From NCBI RefSeq assembly GCF_900218035.1, contig NZ_OBMR01000003.1:186001-250000 (forward strand): a stretch of 64,000 bases of DNA, read 5' to 3'. A model generated the notes under the pieces. That model made no database searches and was not told the origin of the DNA. It saw only the letters and a list, made by a program, of their open reading frames with translations. Source of the stretch: Pseudobutyrivibrio ruminis DSM 9787 (GTDB lineage: Bacteria; Bacillota; Clostridia; Lachnospirales; Lachnospiraceae). Position 1 is the first letter of the stretch. Every line of letters starts with the position of its first letter. Shown here one piece after another: positions 51,632 to 61,398 of the stretch. The translations under genes and the position numbers were made by a program.

Positions 51632-54600
51632 ATGAGCAAGGGAAGAAAAATTATTGGAACATGCATCCGCTCAATTCTTATTATCGTATTTGCGATTATA
51701 ATTGTAGCGGTTAACAGCATCTTACCAAACTATGCCAGAATGGTAGACAGCATGCTGGGAGGCATTAACACAAAAATCGATAATTCGGATGTTGATACTA
51801 CAGGTCTTGACTTGCAGTATAACAAAGCGGATTATGATGCAGATTCTATTAAGACTGCAGAGGCAGATCTTCATCAGAGAATTGCAGATGAAGGAACAAT
51901 ACTGCTTGAAAATGAGGATGGTTTTTTACCTCAGACAGCTGATGCTACATTTAGTTTCTTTAGTGTGAATTCAGCAACAGTAGCAGCAAATGATAGTATG
52001 ATGGGTGGTAGAAGTCTTGCTGATATTTTTGATTCGGCAAATGTATCTATCAATAAGACGCTTTTTGATTACTACAAAGAGCAGTCTGAAAATTATGGTT
52101 TGGGGGCTGGTTCTATATCATTTGGTGATGGTGAGGATTTTTCGATAAATGAAGTACCACTTTCTGAACTTCAAGCCAATGATGAGGTAATGAATTCAAT
52201 CAAAGATACAGTTCCTGTTTACTTCTTAAAGAGAGTAGCAGGTGAGGGAAGAGATATGCCTCGTTCTATGTACAATCATGCGGATAATGCGCAGGACCAG
52301 GCAAAAACATATCTTGAGCCAGACAGCACAGAGCTTGAAATCATCTCATATTTGAATGACAACTTTGATGGAGTTATTCTTGTGAGCAATTCAAATGCTG
52401 CACTTGATCTTGATTTTGTTAAAGATTATCCAAATATCAAGGCTGTAATCTCAGCAACAGCAATTGAGTCATTGCCTTATATTTTAACAGGTCAGGTTAA
52501 TCCTTCAGGTAGAACAGTTGATACTTTTGCTGCAAATCCACTTGAATCACCAGCTGCTATGAACTTTGGTGATTATCAGTATTCTGATTCAAACGGTGAC
52601 CTCACAAAGTACAACTATGTTACTTACGAAGAGGGAATCTACGTTGGATATAAGTACTATGAAACCAGATACGAGGATGTAACTCTAGGTCGTGAAAACG
52701 CTGGGGATTTTGACTACGATTCTGAAGTTGTTTATCCATTTGGATACGGATTGTCTTACACCACATTTGAATGGTCCGATATGAAGACATCATGGGATGG
52801 AGATACTTGTAACATTGAAATCACAGTTACTAACACAGGTGATGTGGCTGGTAAGGATGTAGTTGAAATCTATGCCCAGAGTCCATACACAGATTATGAT
52901 ATTGAAAATGGTGTAGAAAAGGCATCTGTTCAGCTTGTAGCATACGATAAGACAAATGAGCTTGCAGCAGGCGAGTCACAGACAATGTCACTTAGCTTCG
53001 ATAAGTCTCAGTTAAAGGCATACGATGCTAATAACGCAAAGACTTATATATTTGATGCTGGTGATTACTATATTACTGCAGCAAAGAATGCACATGAGGC
53101 AGTAAATAATATAATCAATACAAAACTTGAGGATACAACAGATGAACCTACATCTGAGTTTGTATCAGTTTACACACCTGATATTACAGAGGTTGATACT
53201 GTTACATATTCAAAGGATAGCTATTCAGGTGAAGAAATCACTAATCAGCTTGATGATGCTAAAGGAGATGCTACATACATTACTAGAAACGATTGGGTAG
53301 GAACATTCCCTACACACGATGGTACAGCAAGTGCTCAGATAAGCACTTGGGGAAATGAAATCAATGGAGATGACGGTGCATCTTATACATATACTAAGAC
53401 TGCATCTGATGATTTGATAGCCCAGTTAGATAGCTTTGATTCAGGAACTACAGTTGATCCTGAAACACTTTCTGATACTGAAATTGTTTACGACAAAGAT
53501 AATGGCCTTAAGCTTATAGATATGCGTGGTCTGGATTATGATGACCCACTATGGGAAGATTTATTGGATGAGCTTTCAGCTGATGAAATCTACAATGCAA
53601 TCGGCGTAAGCGGATATGGAATCGAGTATATCAAATCAATTGAAAAGCCATTTAATATCGATGCTGATACAGCAGCAGGACTTATCTACGGTGGTACAAG
53701 TGCAATGTTCCCAAGCGCCATGACTATGGCTCAATGCTGGAATCCATCACTTGCATTGGAATACGGCACAATGATTGGTAATGAAGGCTTACTAGGTGGA
53801 GCTGATGGTTGGTATGCACCATCAATGAACATTCACCGCACTCCATTCTCAGGAAGAAATGGTGAGTATTATTCAGAGGATGCATTCCTTTCTGGTACAG
53901 TTGCTTCTAATGAGGTAATGGGTGCAGCTTCTAAGGGAATGTATACATATATTAAGCATTTCGCATTTAACGACCAGGAGAATCACCGCGGTGATAGAGA
54001 TGGTCAGTACAGTATTGCAACATGGCTTAACGAGCAAAGCGCTCGTGAGATTTACCTTCTTCCATTTGAAATGTGCATGAAGGCAGGAGATGTTACTCTC
54101 AATTATGTTGAAAAACAGGATGATGGTTCTTATGCAAATGCATCTAAGGAAATCAGAGCATCACAGGCAGTAATGACATCATTCAACAGAGTTGGTGCTA
54201 CATGGGCAGGTGGCGATTACGGTCTTATCACAGGTATCCTCAGAAACGAGTGGGCTTTTGATGGTCTTGTTATGACAGATAATGCCAATACTGGTGTATT
54301 CATGGATGGTTACCAGATGACAGAGGCAGGAGCAGATGTGAAGCTTACCTCACTTCCTTCAGCGGCCAGATATGATTTTGATAAAAATGATGCTGCAACA
54401 TACTATTATGCAAGACAAGCTATGCATCATATGCTTTATACTATTGCTAACTCAAAGGCAATGAATGGGGCAATGCCAGGAAGTCATATTAAAGATGGCA
54501 CAAGAATCACAACTCACATTATGCGCGTTGTAACTGTTGTATTTGTTCTTCTTATTCTTCTTGAGATTTACAAGATATTTAGACTCTTTAAGCCTACTGC

Positions 54601-54661
54601 AAAAAAGCTAGCAAAGCTTCAGGCTAAGGCAGAGAAGAGAGCAGCAAAGAAAGCTAAATAA
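51632..54661 (+). CDS. Membrane-anchored, domain-permuted GH3 glycosidase
   Basis: 1009 residues from ATG 51632 (GGAG at 51621-51624; the ATG at 51626 is too close). One membrane helix near 7-30 and another near 970-990 with a basic Lys/Ala tail. The GH3 parts are in the order C-domain (about 80-290), fibronectin-like domain (about 350-480), then the TIM-barrel with KHFAFNDQENHRGD and catalytic Asp D883 in GLVMTDNA. In most GH3 enzymes the barrel comes first. It should face outside and trim beta-glucosides or related oligosaccharides. Confidence 0.88.
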   Translation: MSKGRKIIGTCIRSILIIVFAIIIVAVNSILPNYARMVDSMLGGINTKIDNSDVDTTGLDLQYNKADYDADSIKTAEADLHQRIADEGTILLENEDGFLPQTADATFSFFSVNSATVAANDSMMGGRSLADIFDSANVSINKTLFDYYKEQSENYGLGAGSISFGDGEDFSINEVPLSELQANDEVMNSIKDTVPVYFLKRVAGEGRDMPRSMYNHADNAQDQAKTYLEPDSTELEIISYLNDNFDGVILVSNSNAALDLDFVKDYPNIKAVISATAIESLPYILTGQVNPSGRTVDTFAANPLESPAAMNFGDYQYSDSNGDLTKYNYVTYEEGIYVGYKYYETRYEDVTLGRENAGDFDYDSEVVYPFGYGLSYTTFEWSDMKTSWDGDTCNIEITVTNTGDVAGKDVVEIYAQSPYTDYDIENGVEKASVQLVAYDKTNELAAGESQTMSLSFDKSQLKAYDANNAKTYIFDAGDYYITAAKNAHEAVNNIINTKLEDTTDEPTSEFVSVYTPDITEVDTVTYSKDSYSGEEITNQLDDAKGDATYITRNDWVGTFPTHDGTASAQISTWGNEINGDDGASYTYTKTASDDLIAQLDSFDSGTTVDPETLSDTEIVYDKDNGLKLIDMRGLDYDDPLWEDLLDELSADEIYNAIGVSGYGIEYIKSIEKPFNIDADTAAGLIYGGTSAMFPSAMTMAQCWNPSLALEYGTMIGNEGLLGGADGWYAPSMNIHRTPFSGRNGEYYSEDAFLSGTVASNEVMGAASKGMYTYIKHFAFNDQENHRGDRDGQYSIATWLNEQSAREIYLLPFEMCMKAGDVTLNYVEKQDDGSYANASKEIRASQAVMTSFNRVGATWAGGDYGLITGILRNEWAFDGLVMTDNANTGVFMDGYQMTEAGADVKLTSLPSAARYDFDKNDAATYYYARQAMHHMLYTIANSKAMNGAMPGSHIKDGTRITTHIMRVVTVVFVLLILLEIYKIFRLFKPTAKKLAKLQAKAEKRAAKKAK

Positions 54662-54776
54662 TATTGTGCACTATAATTTTAAACTATCAGTGAACTATCT
54701 GTGAAAACGCGAAAATGTCAGAAAATAAATGCTATAGTAAGTGATGTAGTCACTATGCTAAGGAGGGGCTTTTACT

Positions 54777-56585
54777 ATGGCAGGAGAAGCAAAGAAGAGG
54801 GGTAGTTTAAAAACAATACTTGTTGGAGTTGTAATGGCATCTGTAATGCTTTCTGCAGCTATTGTTTCGGTATTTTCTATTATCAATACCGTAAACACAA
54901 ACAATACTCAGGTTGAAGTTTACAGATCGAGACTTGTTGAGGATGTTAAGCTTAAATTAAAGCATGAGACAGAAGAAGCAATGAGTATCTGTGCGGTTAT
55001 GTATGGCAGATACCAGAATGGCGAAATGACACTGGCAGAGGCTGAAAAGGAGTCGGCTGATATTATTCGCGAGCTTAGATATGATGATGGAAATGGATAT
55101 TTCTGGGTTGATACATCAAAAGGTGTCAACGTAGTTCTTTTGGGTAGAGATACAGAGGGACAGTCTAGATGGGATCTTACAGATTCTTCTGGAAACAAGT
55201 TCATTCAGCAGATGATTGAAAATGGTTTGCAAGAAGGTGGTGGCTATACCGAGCTTATGTTTGCAAAGCCAAATGAGACTGAAGAGCTTCCAAAAATCAA
55301 CTATACAGCGTACTATGAGCCATTTGATTGGGTAATGGGTACTGGTGTATGGGTTGACGATTTGGATGTAGTAGTTGCTGAGTATCAGGCACACGCTCAT
55401 GAAGCGCTGATGAAGAGCATCATAGAAACTGTAGTAATCATGCTAGTCCTTGTTATTATAGGTTCTGTTGCAGCCTTCCTGGCAGGAGGCAAAATTACAC
55501 AGCCTATTACTAAAGCAGCTAATCAGATGATTCGAATGTCTAATAGAGACTTTACAGAAAATGAGGCGATGGAAGAGGTTCGAAAGTTGAAGAGCCATAA
55601 TAATGAAATTGGCGCAATATCTGAGGCTTTGGATATGATGCATGAAAATATTCGTGATTTGATGATTCAGATTTCCGATACAACATCATCAGTTGCATCA
55701 GCATCAGAGGAGCTTTCTGCATCCGCTTCGCAGTCAGCTGAGGCTAGTGAGATGGTTGCAACTTCTTGTACAAATGTTGCAAACTCATGCTCAGGCCAGA
55801 TTAGTGCAGTAACAGATGCTAGCTCAGAGACAGATTCATTTGTTACAAACATGAAGGAGTTCAAGGAAGCAATTAATCGTTCTTCTGAAATGATTAAGTC
55901 TACAAATGAAGCTGCTATCAACGGAGCAGCAGATATGACTAATGCAACAGATATGATGAACACAATCAAGGATTCAGTTGAAAACTCTGCAAGAGTAGTA
56001 GATGACCTTGGTGAGAGATTAAAGAGTATTGATGAATTCGTTGTAACAATCGCAGAAATCGCAAGCCAGACAAATCTTCTTTCATTGAACGCTTCAATTG
56101 AGGCTGCTCGTGCAGGAGAGATGGGTAAAGGATTTGCAGTTGTTGCTAGTGAAATTTCGAAGCTTGCTGATGAATCAAATCAGGCAGCTCAGAAGATTAA
56201 CGAGCTTATTGCAGCTATCATGAACAATTCAAGAGAAGCTGTAGAGGCTATGAAACAGGGCGCTGAAGAGGTTATCAATGGTTCTGAGCTTGTAAACGAA
56301 GCTGGCGAAACATTCAATAATATTGTAAATATGGTTAACTCTATTTCTGAGGAATCCAATACAATGAGCACCATCGTAGAACAGCTTTCCGGTGGAACAG
56401 ATACCATTGCAAAGAATATTCATGACATAGAGCAGATGAGTATTTCAGTTGCAGATGAGACTTCAAATGTATCGGCTGCATCGCAGGAGCAGACTGCATC
56501 ATCTTACGAGGTTGCACAGGCTTCTGACCGTCTTGCGGGTAATGCACAAGAACTACAGGATTTCGTTGCACAATTCTCTTTATAA
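54777..56585 (+). CDS. Methyl-accepting chemotaxis protein with single Cache domain
   Basis: 602 residues. First membrane helix (about 15-38), extracellular sCache_2-type sensor ([26 protein letters not shown]), second helix (about 210-232), HAMP, then the signalling domain with hairpin tip [22 protein letters not shown] (shown in part as [16 protein letters not shown]). AAGGAGGGG precedes ATG. Ligand unknown; similar Cache domains bind small organic acids. Followed by a terminator and a small cluster of unknown genes. Confidence 0.94.
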   Translation: MAGEAKKRGSLKTILVGVVMASVMLSAAIVSVFSIINTVNTNNTQVEVYRSRLVEDVKLKLKHETEEAMSICAVMYGRYQNGEMTLAEAEKESADIIRELRYDDGNGYFWVDTSKGVNVVLLGRDTEGQSRWDLTDSSGNKFIQQMIENGLQEGGGYTELMFAKPNETEELPKINYTAYYEPFDWVMGTGVWVDDLDVVVAEYQAHAHEALMKSIIETVVIMLVLVIIGSVAAFLAGGKITQPITKAANQMIRMSNRDFTENEAMEEVRKLKSHNNEIGAISEALDMMHENIRDLMIQISDTTSSVASASEELSASASQSAEASEMVATSCTNVANSCSGQISAVTDASSETDSFVTNMKEFKEAINRSSEMIKSTNEAAINGAADMTNATDMMNTIKDSVENSARVVDDLGERLKSIDEFVVTIAEIASQTNLLSLNASIEAARAGEMGKGFAVVASEISKLADESNQAAQKINELIAAIMNNSREAVEAMKQGAEEVINGSELVNEAGETFNNIVNMVNSISEESNTMSTIVEQLSGGTDTIAKNIHDIEQMSISVADETSNVSAASQEQTASSYEVAQASDRLAGNAQELQDFVAQFSL

Positions 56586-56601
56586 TAGATATGTATATTT
56601 T

Positions 56602-56634
56602 AAGGCAGCTAGTTCACTCTAGCTGCCTTTTCTA
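56602..56634 (+). terminator. Intrinsic terminator after chemoreceptor gene
   Basis: AAGGCAGCTAG / CTAGCTGCCTT with a 6-nt loop and TTTT. Confidence 0.9.
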
Positions 56635-56725
56635 GATTTAGTATTAATTTGTCTTTTAGTATACAAATTGTTGTGAAAAAGTGGTAAACTAAATTCAGGA
56701 TAATACGCATAGAAGGGAGAAGTTT

Positions 56726-57163
56726 ATGCAAAACGAATATAATGGAAAACCTATTTTTAGGCATCGTTATGTAAGCATGGACGAGGAATCCATTCGTGAG
56801 GAGATTAATAGACTTCAGGGAGAAATCTACGCTATGCAGCGAACTCTGGAGCTCTTTGGTCATGACAATAATGAAATCAAACAACAGGTAGCTGATAATC
56901 AAGAGAAGAACGAGAAATTACTTAAGTCTTTAGAGGTAAAAGTTAATGACCTGAAGGATTCACTGGACTATGGCACACCTTTGAAAAAGCAATTGGATAG
57001 TGTCACCAAGGATTTTTCAGCTAAAATAGAAGAGGTGTACAATGCTGACAGATTAAAAAAGCAAGAGAAAGGCATGTCCACTTTGACAAGTCTTACCATT
57101 ATAAATACTGTTCTTTTGATTGTTCTAATAGGACTAGTTGGATATTCAATATTATTTATTTAA
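56726..57163 (+). CDS. Coiled-coil protein with C-terminal membrane anchor
   Basis: 145 residues. Heptad-rich helix about 20-110, one membrane helix about 117-143 at the very end, so it is tail-anchored with the coil in the cytoplasm. Unknown family. GGGAGAAG precedes the ATG; the next gene begins 17 nt after its stop. The trio 56726-58388 probably forms an operon of unknown role. Confidence 0.75.
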   Translation: MQNEYNGKPIFRHRYVSMDEESIREEINRLQGEIYAMQRTLELFGHDNNEIKQQVADNQEKNEKLLKSLEVKVNDLKDSLDYGTPLKKQLDSVTKDFSAKIEEVYNADRLKKQEKGMSTLTSLTIINTVLLIVLIGLVGYSILFI

Positions 57164-57180
57164 CTTGGAGTAAATGATTT

Positions 57181-57909
57181 ATGAATTGGGTTGCAGTTAA
57201 TATTTGTGTTATTATTGTAGGCATTTCTGCTCTTGTAGGTTTGCCTTTCTACTTTAAAAGAAAGAACGCTTTGCAGGCGGCAAGAGAAGAATTTGAATAC
57301 TATCTTAAGTTGATGGTGCAAATGGACAAACAGTACGCACCACATGTGAGATTACTTACAAACAATCTTAATACAATTAATTATTGGTTAAAGACAGGCA
57401 GGGATCCTAGCGAGAGTGAAGAGGATTCAGAAAAGGCGGAAAAAGAAAACAGATTCTTTGCTGGTCTGATGAATCCTGTAGAAGCCAAAAAATGGAAGGA
57501 TGCCGTTAAAAAAGCAAAAGAGGATGACGAAGAGGACCTTGAAATGAAGTCGCTTCGTGTAAATGAATTCGAGGTTACTGGTATGGAGCCTTCGGATGTA
57601 GATCAAGCTAGCATGAAGTTTTGGTACTCTACCGATTTTGGAGAGAACATTTTCTACTGCGTTACTCCAAATGCACTCACAAAGCATCTATATAAGAATG
57701 TTTTGTTTTTTACTACAGCTAGACCAAGCAATATACCTTTAGTATATCCATACAAGTACGAGGGTGCCCAGATGCTTTCTTTATACAAGCATCCTGCTCA
57801 GACAGTTTGGTTTTTACAGAACTGGAAACTTATCAGAGAGGGGCTTGAAGGGGCAGGAGCTGATACTGTAGCTCTTGATGAGAGCATCACAAACGAATTT
57901 GATTTATAA
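57181..57909 (+). CDS. Hypothetical N-terminally anchored protein
   Basis: 242 residues. Membrane helix about 4-26, then a soluble cytoplasmic region with an acidic/lysine-rich stretch (about 77-125) and a C-terminal globular part containing MKFWYSTDFGENIFYCVTPNALT (given in part as MKFWYSTDFGENIFYC). No recognised domain. Middle gene of the three-gene set. Confidence 0.75.
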   Translation: MNWVAVNICVIIVGISALVGLPFYFKRKNALQAAREEFEYYLKLMVQMDKQYAPHVRLLTNNLNTINYWLKTGRDPSESEEDSEKAEKENRFFAGLMNPVEAKKWKDAVKKAKEDDEEDLEMKSLRVNEFEVTGMEPSDVDQASMKFWYSTDFGENIFYCVTPNALTKHLYKNVLFFTTARPSNIPLVYPYKYEGAQMLSLYKHPAQTVWFLQNWKLIREGLEGAGADTVALDESITNEFDL

Positions 57910-57920
57910 GAGGATTTTAA

Positions 57921-58388
57921 ATGGGAACAAAGGCTGAACAAGAGAAATTCACCAAAGAATTTCTTGAGAGAAAACCTAATAGATGTTCAAAATGCAAAGG
58001 TCGTATCCGCTATATCGGAGGAGGCCGATATGAATGTTTTGATTGTGGCAATCAGGAGATCGATGATTTCGGCAGAGTCAAGGAATATATCGATGAGCAT
58101 GGTGCCACACCAGCTATTATTATTTCAGAACACACTGGCGTGCCAGTTGATATTATCAATGGTATGCTTCGCCAGGGCCGCTTGGAGATTCCAGAGGGAA
58201 GCCCTGTATATGTGCAGTGCGAAAGCTGTGGCTGTAGCATCCGCTACGGACGCTATTGTCCAGATTGCATTCGTTCTCGTACCAACAGCCTCAAGGGTGT
58301 TTTCTTCAACCCGGAGGTAGGAGAAAAGCCTCAGCGCGAGGTAAAGAAGGAAGATGGCCGCATGCACTTCCTAAAGTTTGACAAATAA
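57921..58388 (+). CDS. Zinc-ribbon/MerR-like HTH protein, YvyF-like
   Basis: 155 residues. Two four-cysteine zinc ribbons: CSKC...CFDC near 22-42 and CESCGC...CPDC near 97-114, with a helix-turn-helix-like part between (IISEHTGVPVDIINGMLRQG). The arrangement resembles the flagellar-operon protein YvyF/TIGR03826, which fits the nearby chemoreceptor gene, but similarity is partial. Last gene of the set; terminator at 58405. Confidence 0.65.
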   Translation: MGTKAEQEKFTKEFLERKPNRCSKCKGRIRYIGGGRYECFDCGNQEIDDFGRVKEYIDEHGATPAIIISEHTGVPVDIINGMLRQGRLEIPEGSPVYVQCESCGCSIRYGRYCPDCIRSRTNSLKGVFFNPEVGEKPQREVKKEDGRMHFLKFDK

Positions 58389-58404
58389 ATAGAAGACATT
58401 TAAT

Positions 58405-58440
58405 AAAGCTAGCATGTAGTCGTAACATGCTAGCTTTTTA
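58405..58440 (+). terminator. Intrinsic terminator of the three-gene set
   Basis: Perfect 13-bp AAAGCTAGCATGT / ACATGCTAGCTTT, 7-nt loop, T run. Confidence 0.92.
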
Positions 58441-58567
58441 TTAATTGGAATACTTTAGTCTGCTAATGCGTTACCGTGCTGTGCTGACAAATGTCCGCAA
58501 ATGGTGTACAATCCATCCTGTTGCAAAAGATATAATCGCAAATAAATTAATTCAAAACAGGTGTGAA

Positions 58568-59419
58568 ATGAAGCAGATATTAAAGACAGCATTGATTGTA
58601 GTACTTGGAAATTTTATTTATGCCTTGGGAGTTGCTTTTTTTATTGAGCCATCTGGCTTAATTACTGGCGGCGGCACCGGTATAGCATTGTTCTTTCACC
58701 ATATGCTTGGTTGGAAGGTCCCTCATGTGGTATTTGTAATAAACACATGTCTATTCCTTATCGGATGGAAGGTGATGGGGCGCAGGTTTGCGGCCAATTC
58801 ATTACTTTCAACTTTCTGTTTTCCAGTAGAACTTCATATAGCGGAAATACTTGCAGTTTATTTTAGGCCTACTGATGATATAGTGCTTTGCACTGTGTTT
58901 GGTGGACTTTTAATAGGTGTCAGCCTGGGAATAGTTATTCGTACAGGCGCATCCACTGGCGGAATGGATATTCCACCTATAGTTCTAAACAAGTTCTTTG
59001 GAACCCCTATTTCAGGTGCTATGTGGGTATTTGATATTTGCATTTTAGTATTGCAGGCTTTATTTACAGAAAAGACTTTAGTGCTTTATGGAATAATCCT
59101 TGTAATTATATATACAAACACTCTTGATAGAATGCTTATCCTTGGAAAGGCAAGAACTCAGATTAAGGTTGTCAGCAAGAAAAGCGATGATATTCGTAGA
59201 GCAATTCTTCAGGATATCGACCGTGGTGTTACTGTGATGTATGGTCGTACAGGCTACCTTGGCAAGGATACCGAAATCACTCTTTCAATTGTAACAGCAA
59301 GAGAGCTTGCAAAGACAGAACAGCTTGTTCATGAAATTGATCCAGAAGCATTTATTATTGTAAGTCGTGTTTCAGAAGTTAAAGGAAGAGGCTTTACAGA
59401 GCAAAAGAAATATTTATAA
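58568..59419 (+). CDS. YitT-family membrane protein
   Basis: 283 residues from ATG 58568; an upstream extension to 58445 lacks an RBS and membrane-protein character. DUF161 membrane region (LGNFIYALGVAFFIEPSGLITGGGTGIAL in parts, RTGASTGGMDIPPIVLNKFFG in parts) followed by the cytoplasmic DUF2179 domain. Transport function is not established for the family. Ends at a long terminator. Confidence 0.88.
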   Translation: MKQILKTALIVVLGNFIYALGVAFFIEPSGLITGGGTGIALFFHHMLGWKVPHVVFVINTCLFLIGWKVMGRRFAANSLLSTFCFPVELHIAEILAVYFRPTDDIVLCTVFGGLLIGVSLGIVIRTGASTGGMDIPPIVLNKFFGTPISGAMWVFDICILVLQALFTEKTLVLYGIILVIIYTNTLDRMLILGKARTQIKVVSKKSDDIRRAILQDIDRGVTVMYGRTGYLGKDTEITLSIVTARELAKTEQLVHEIDPEAFIIVSRVSEVKGRGFTEQKKYL

Positions 59420-59467
59420 TCATCTGATTATTATCAAATAATTAATATCATATTGTTGAAAGATAAC

Positions 59468-59524
59468 ATGTGGATAACTCATCAAATTTTATGATAAATT
59501 TTGGAGAGTTATCCACATTTTTTA
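59468..59524 (+). terminator. YitT terminator containing two inverted DnaA boxes
   Basis: Perfect 13-bp stem ATGTGGATAACTC / GAGTTATCCACAT around a loop of about 23 nt, then TTTTTTA. The arms contain TGTGGATAA (59469-59477) and TTATCCACA (59509-59517), the consensus DnaA box in both orientations. Confidence 0.8.
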
Positions 59525-59660
59525 TGCAATAGCAAAATTTAGCCTCTAAATCCAAAATGGAATGCAAGTATACTTGCAAGATTCTTTCTGAGAACTCTTT
59601 ACCATGCTAAAGAGTTTTGCTACAATCAAAAAGATAAAAATGGAGTTTAAGGAGAGAAAA

Positions 59661-61139
59661 ATGCCAGTATTTGATTTTGCACAGGAAGAAAAAGACAACA
59701 GCGAGGCAGTGAAGACATACACTACTTTTCAATCTGATGAGCCTCAGGCCAGTCCAGAAAAGCCTATTATTATAATTGAAGATAAGGACGGCAAGCTGAG
59801 CCATCATGTAAATGGTGTGTTTACAAATCCTATTGCTAGAAGCAGCTTTGAAGCTGAGCTTGCAGATGGGGTTATTTCAAAGGATATATTGCGAGTGGAT
59901 TCTCGTTTTGTCAGCTTGATTGGATGGCTTGGAGAGAATCACATTCCAGTTAGACTTTCCGGTGCAAACACTGAGGATGGCTATGCAGTTTATAAAATTC
60001 GTGAGACATCAACAGGAAACGGAAAACTATCATCAGAGGATGGTTTCCTACAGTTTATGATGGAACGTCTTTTTGCGTCCAATCCACCTTCAGAGGAAGA
60101 GCTGGATGAGGAGGATGCAGAAGACGGGGATGATATGAAGCTTACCAGCATTCAGTCTATCACCGATTTTATCACCTGCGCTGGCAGAACATTTCCTGAC
60201 AATATTCGCCTTTGGGCTAGAAGAAATCTGGCTGTAGCAAAATCTGCTGAGGTTACAATTGAGGAGAGACGTCATGCTCAAAGAGCTCTTTCAATCATGA
60301 CAAGCATCCAGTGGAAGAGTGATTATTTTGAGGCTATTGATCCGGTTGAGGCAAGACGAATTCTTGATGAGGAATTGTATGGTCTTGAATCAGTGAAGCA
60401 GCGAATTATGGAGACTGTAATTCAGGTTAACCGTACTCATACCTTGCCAAGCTATGGCTTGCTTTTGTGTGGGCCAGCTGGAGTTGGTAAATCTCAAATC
60501 GCATATGCGGTAGCACGTATTCTGAAATTGCCATGGACAACTCTTGATATGAGTTCAATCAATGATCCTGAGCAGCTTACTGGTAGCTCGCGAATTTATT
60601 CTAATGCTAAGCCAGGCATCATTATGGAAGCTTTTGCAAATTCCGGCACAAGCAACCTGGTGTTTATCATTAATGAGTTGGACAAAGCAAATTCCGGCAA
60701 GGGCAACGGCAATCCAGCGGATGTGCTTTTGACCCTTCTTGATAACCTTGGTTTCACAGATAATTATATGGAATGTATGATTCCAACTATGGGTGTTTAT
60801 CCAATCGCTACAGCAAATGTTAAGGCTGATATTTCTGCACCACTTATGTCCAGATTTGCAGTAATTGATATTCCGGATTATACAGTGGAGGAGAAGAAAG
60901 AAATCTTCCGCAGATTCTCATTGCCAAAGGTTTTAAAGCGAATTGGAATGAGCCCAGAAGAGTGTCAGGTAACAGAAGACGGACTTGATGCTGTTATGGA
61001 AAAGTTTGTAATTTCAACAGGAATCAGAAACGTAGAACAGGCCGCAGAGCACCTTGCAGCAAACGCTTTATATCAGATAGAAGTTGATGGTGTAAAATCA
61101 GTAGTATTTAATAGAGAAATGGTTGAAAAACTTTGTTAA
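59661..61139 (+). CDS. AAA+ ATPase, Lon-like core without protease
   Basis: 492 residues from ATG 59661 (AAGGAG 6 nt upstream). The N-terminal 240 residues are unrecognised with an acidic patch (EEELDEEDAEDGDD). The AAA+ domain has Walker A CGPAGVGKS near 270-278 and sensor/arginine region APLMSRF; Walker B reads FIINELDK, with Asn (N338) where Asp is normal and Glu E339 kept. The domain resembles the Lon ATPase module but no serine protease domain follows. Probably a remodelling ATPase of unknown target. Confidence 0.8.
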   Translation: MPVFDFAQEEKDNSEAVKTYTTFQSDEPQASPEKPIIIIEDKDGKLSHHVNGVFTNPIARSSFEAELADGVISKDILRVDSRFVSLIGWLGENHIPVRLSGANTEDGYAVYKIRETSTGNGKLSSEDGFLQFMMERLFASNPPSEEELDEEDAEDGDDMKLTSIQSITDFITCAGRTFPDNIRLWARRNLAVAKSAEVTIEERRHAQRALSIMTSIQWKSDYFEAIDPVEARRILDEELYGLESVKQRIMETVIQVNRTHTLPSYGLLLCGPAGVGKSQIAYAVARILKLPWTTLDMSSINDPEQLTGSSRIYSNAKPGIIMEAFANSGTSNLVFIINELDKANSGKGNGNPADVLLTLLDNLGFTDNYMECMIPTMGVYPIATANVKADISAPLMSRFAVIDIPDYTVEEKKEIFRRFSLPKVLKRIGMSPEECQVTEDGLDAVMEKFVISTGIRNVEQAAEHLAANALYQIEVDGVKSVVFNREMVEKLC

Positions 61140-61217
61140 ATGGGGTTTACAAAGTCTTGTTTTTTATGTTATGTTTTTTATGTAAAATTCAAACAATTAA
61201 TTCAAATTAAAGAAAGG

Positions 61218-61381
61218 AGAACAGCTATGGATAAATCAGACAGTCATGGGCGATTATGCTGCGACGAGACATTTTTTATACATATGATTAGCTGTTCTTT
61301 TTGTTAATATCAAAAGAGCTTTGTTTTCATGTAAGTAAGGAATGTCATCGTCATTTAAATCAGACATGACATTCTTTTTTT
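61218..61381 (+). promoter_or_regulatory. Two-hairpin attenuator-like leader of mgtE
   Basis: Hairpin 1: AGAACAGCTA (61218-61227) with TAGCTGTTCT (61289-61298), then T5; it encloses a 26-codon ORF. Hairpin 2: GAATGTCAT (61340-61348) with ATGACATTC (61366-61374), then seven T. Two terminators in series directly before a Mg2+ transporter suggest attenuation; hairpin 2 may be the terminator that must be bypassed. It does not match the M-box pattern that I know. Confidence 0.55.
61227..61307 (+). CDS. Possible 26-residue leader peptide
   Basis: ATG 61227 with a good AAAGGAG (61214-61219 region) and TAA at 61305-61307. Starts MDKSDSHGRLCCDE and ends in a Cys/Phe-rich tail. Start and end codons lie in the arms of hairpin 1, so ribosome passage would melt it. 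Could be a leader peptide or merely chance coding. Confidence 0.4.
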   Translation: MDKSDSHGRLCCDETFFIHMISCSFC

Positions 61382-61398
61382 ATAGCGGAGAAAGTAAC

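Noticed and set aside
59468-59524. Replication origin
   Set aside because: Only two DnaA boxes, both in a terminator stem, with no dnaA/dnaN genes and no AT-rich unwinding region beside them.
61190-61390. M-box magnesium riboswitch before mgtE
   Set aside because: The segment lacks the conserved loops I associate with the M-box and is built from two simple hairpins with an ORF between.
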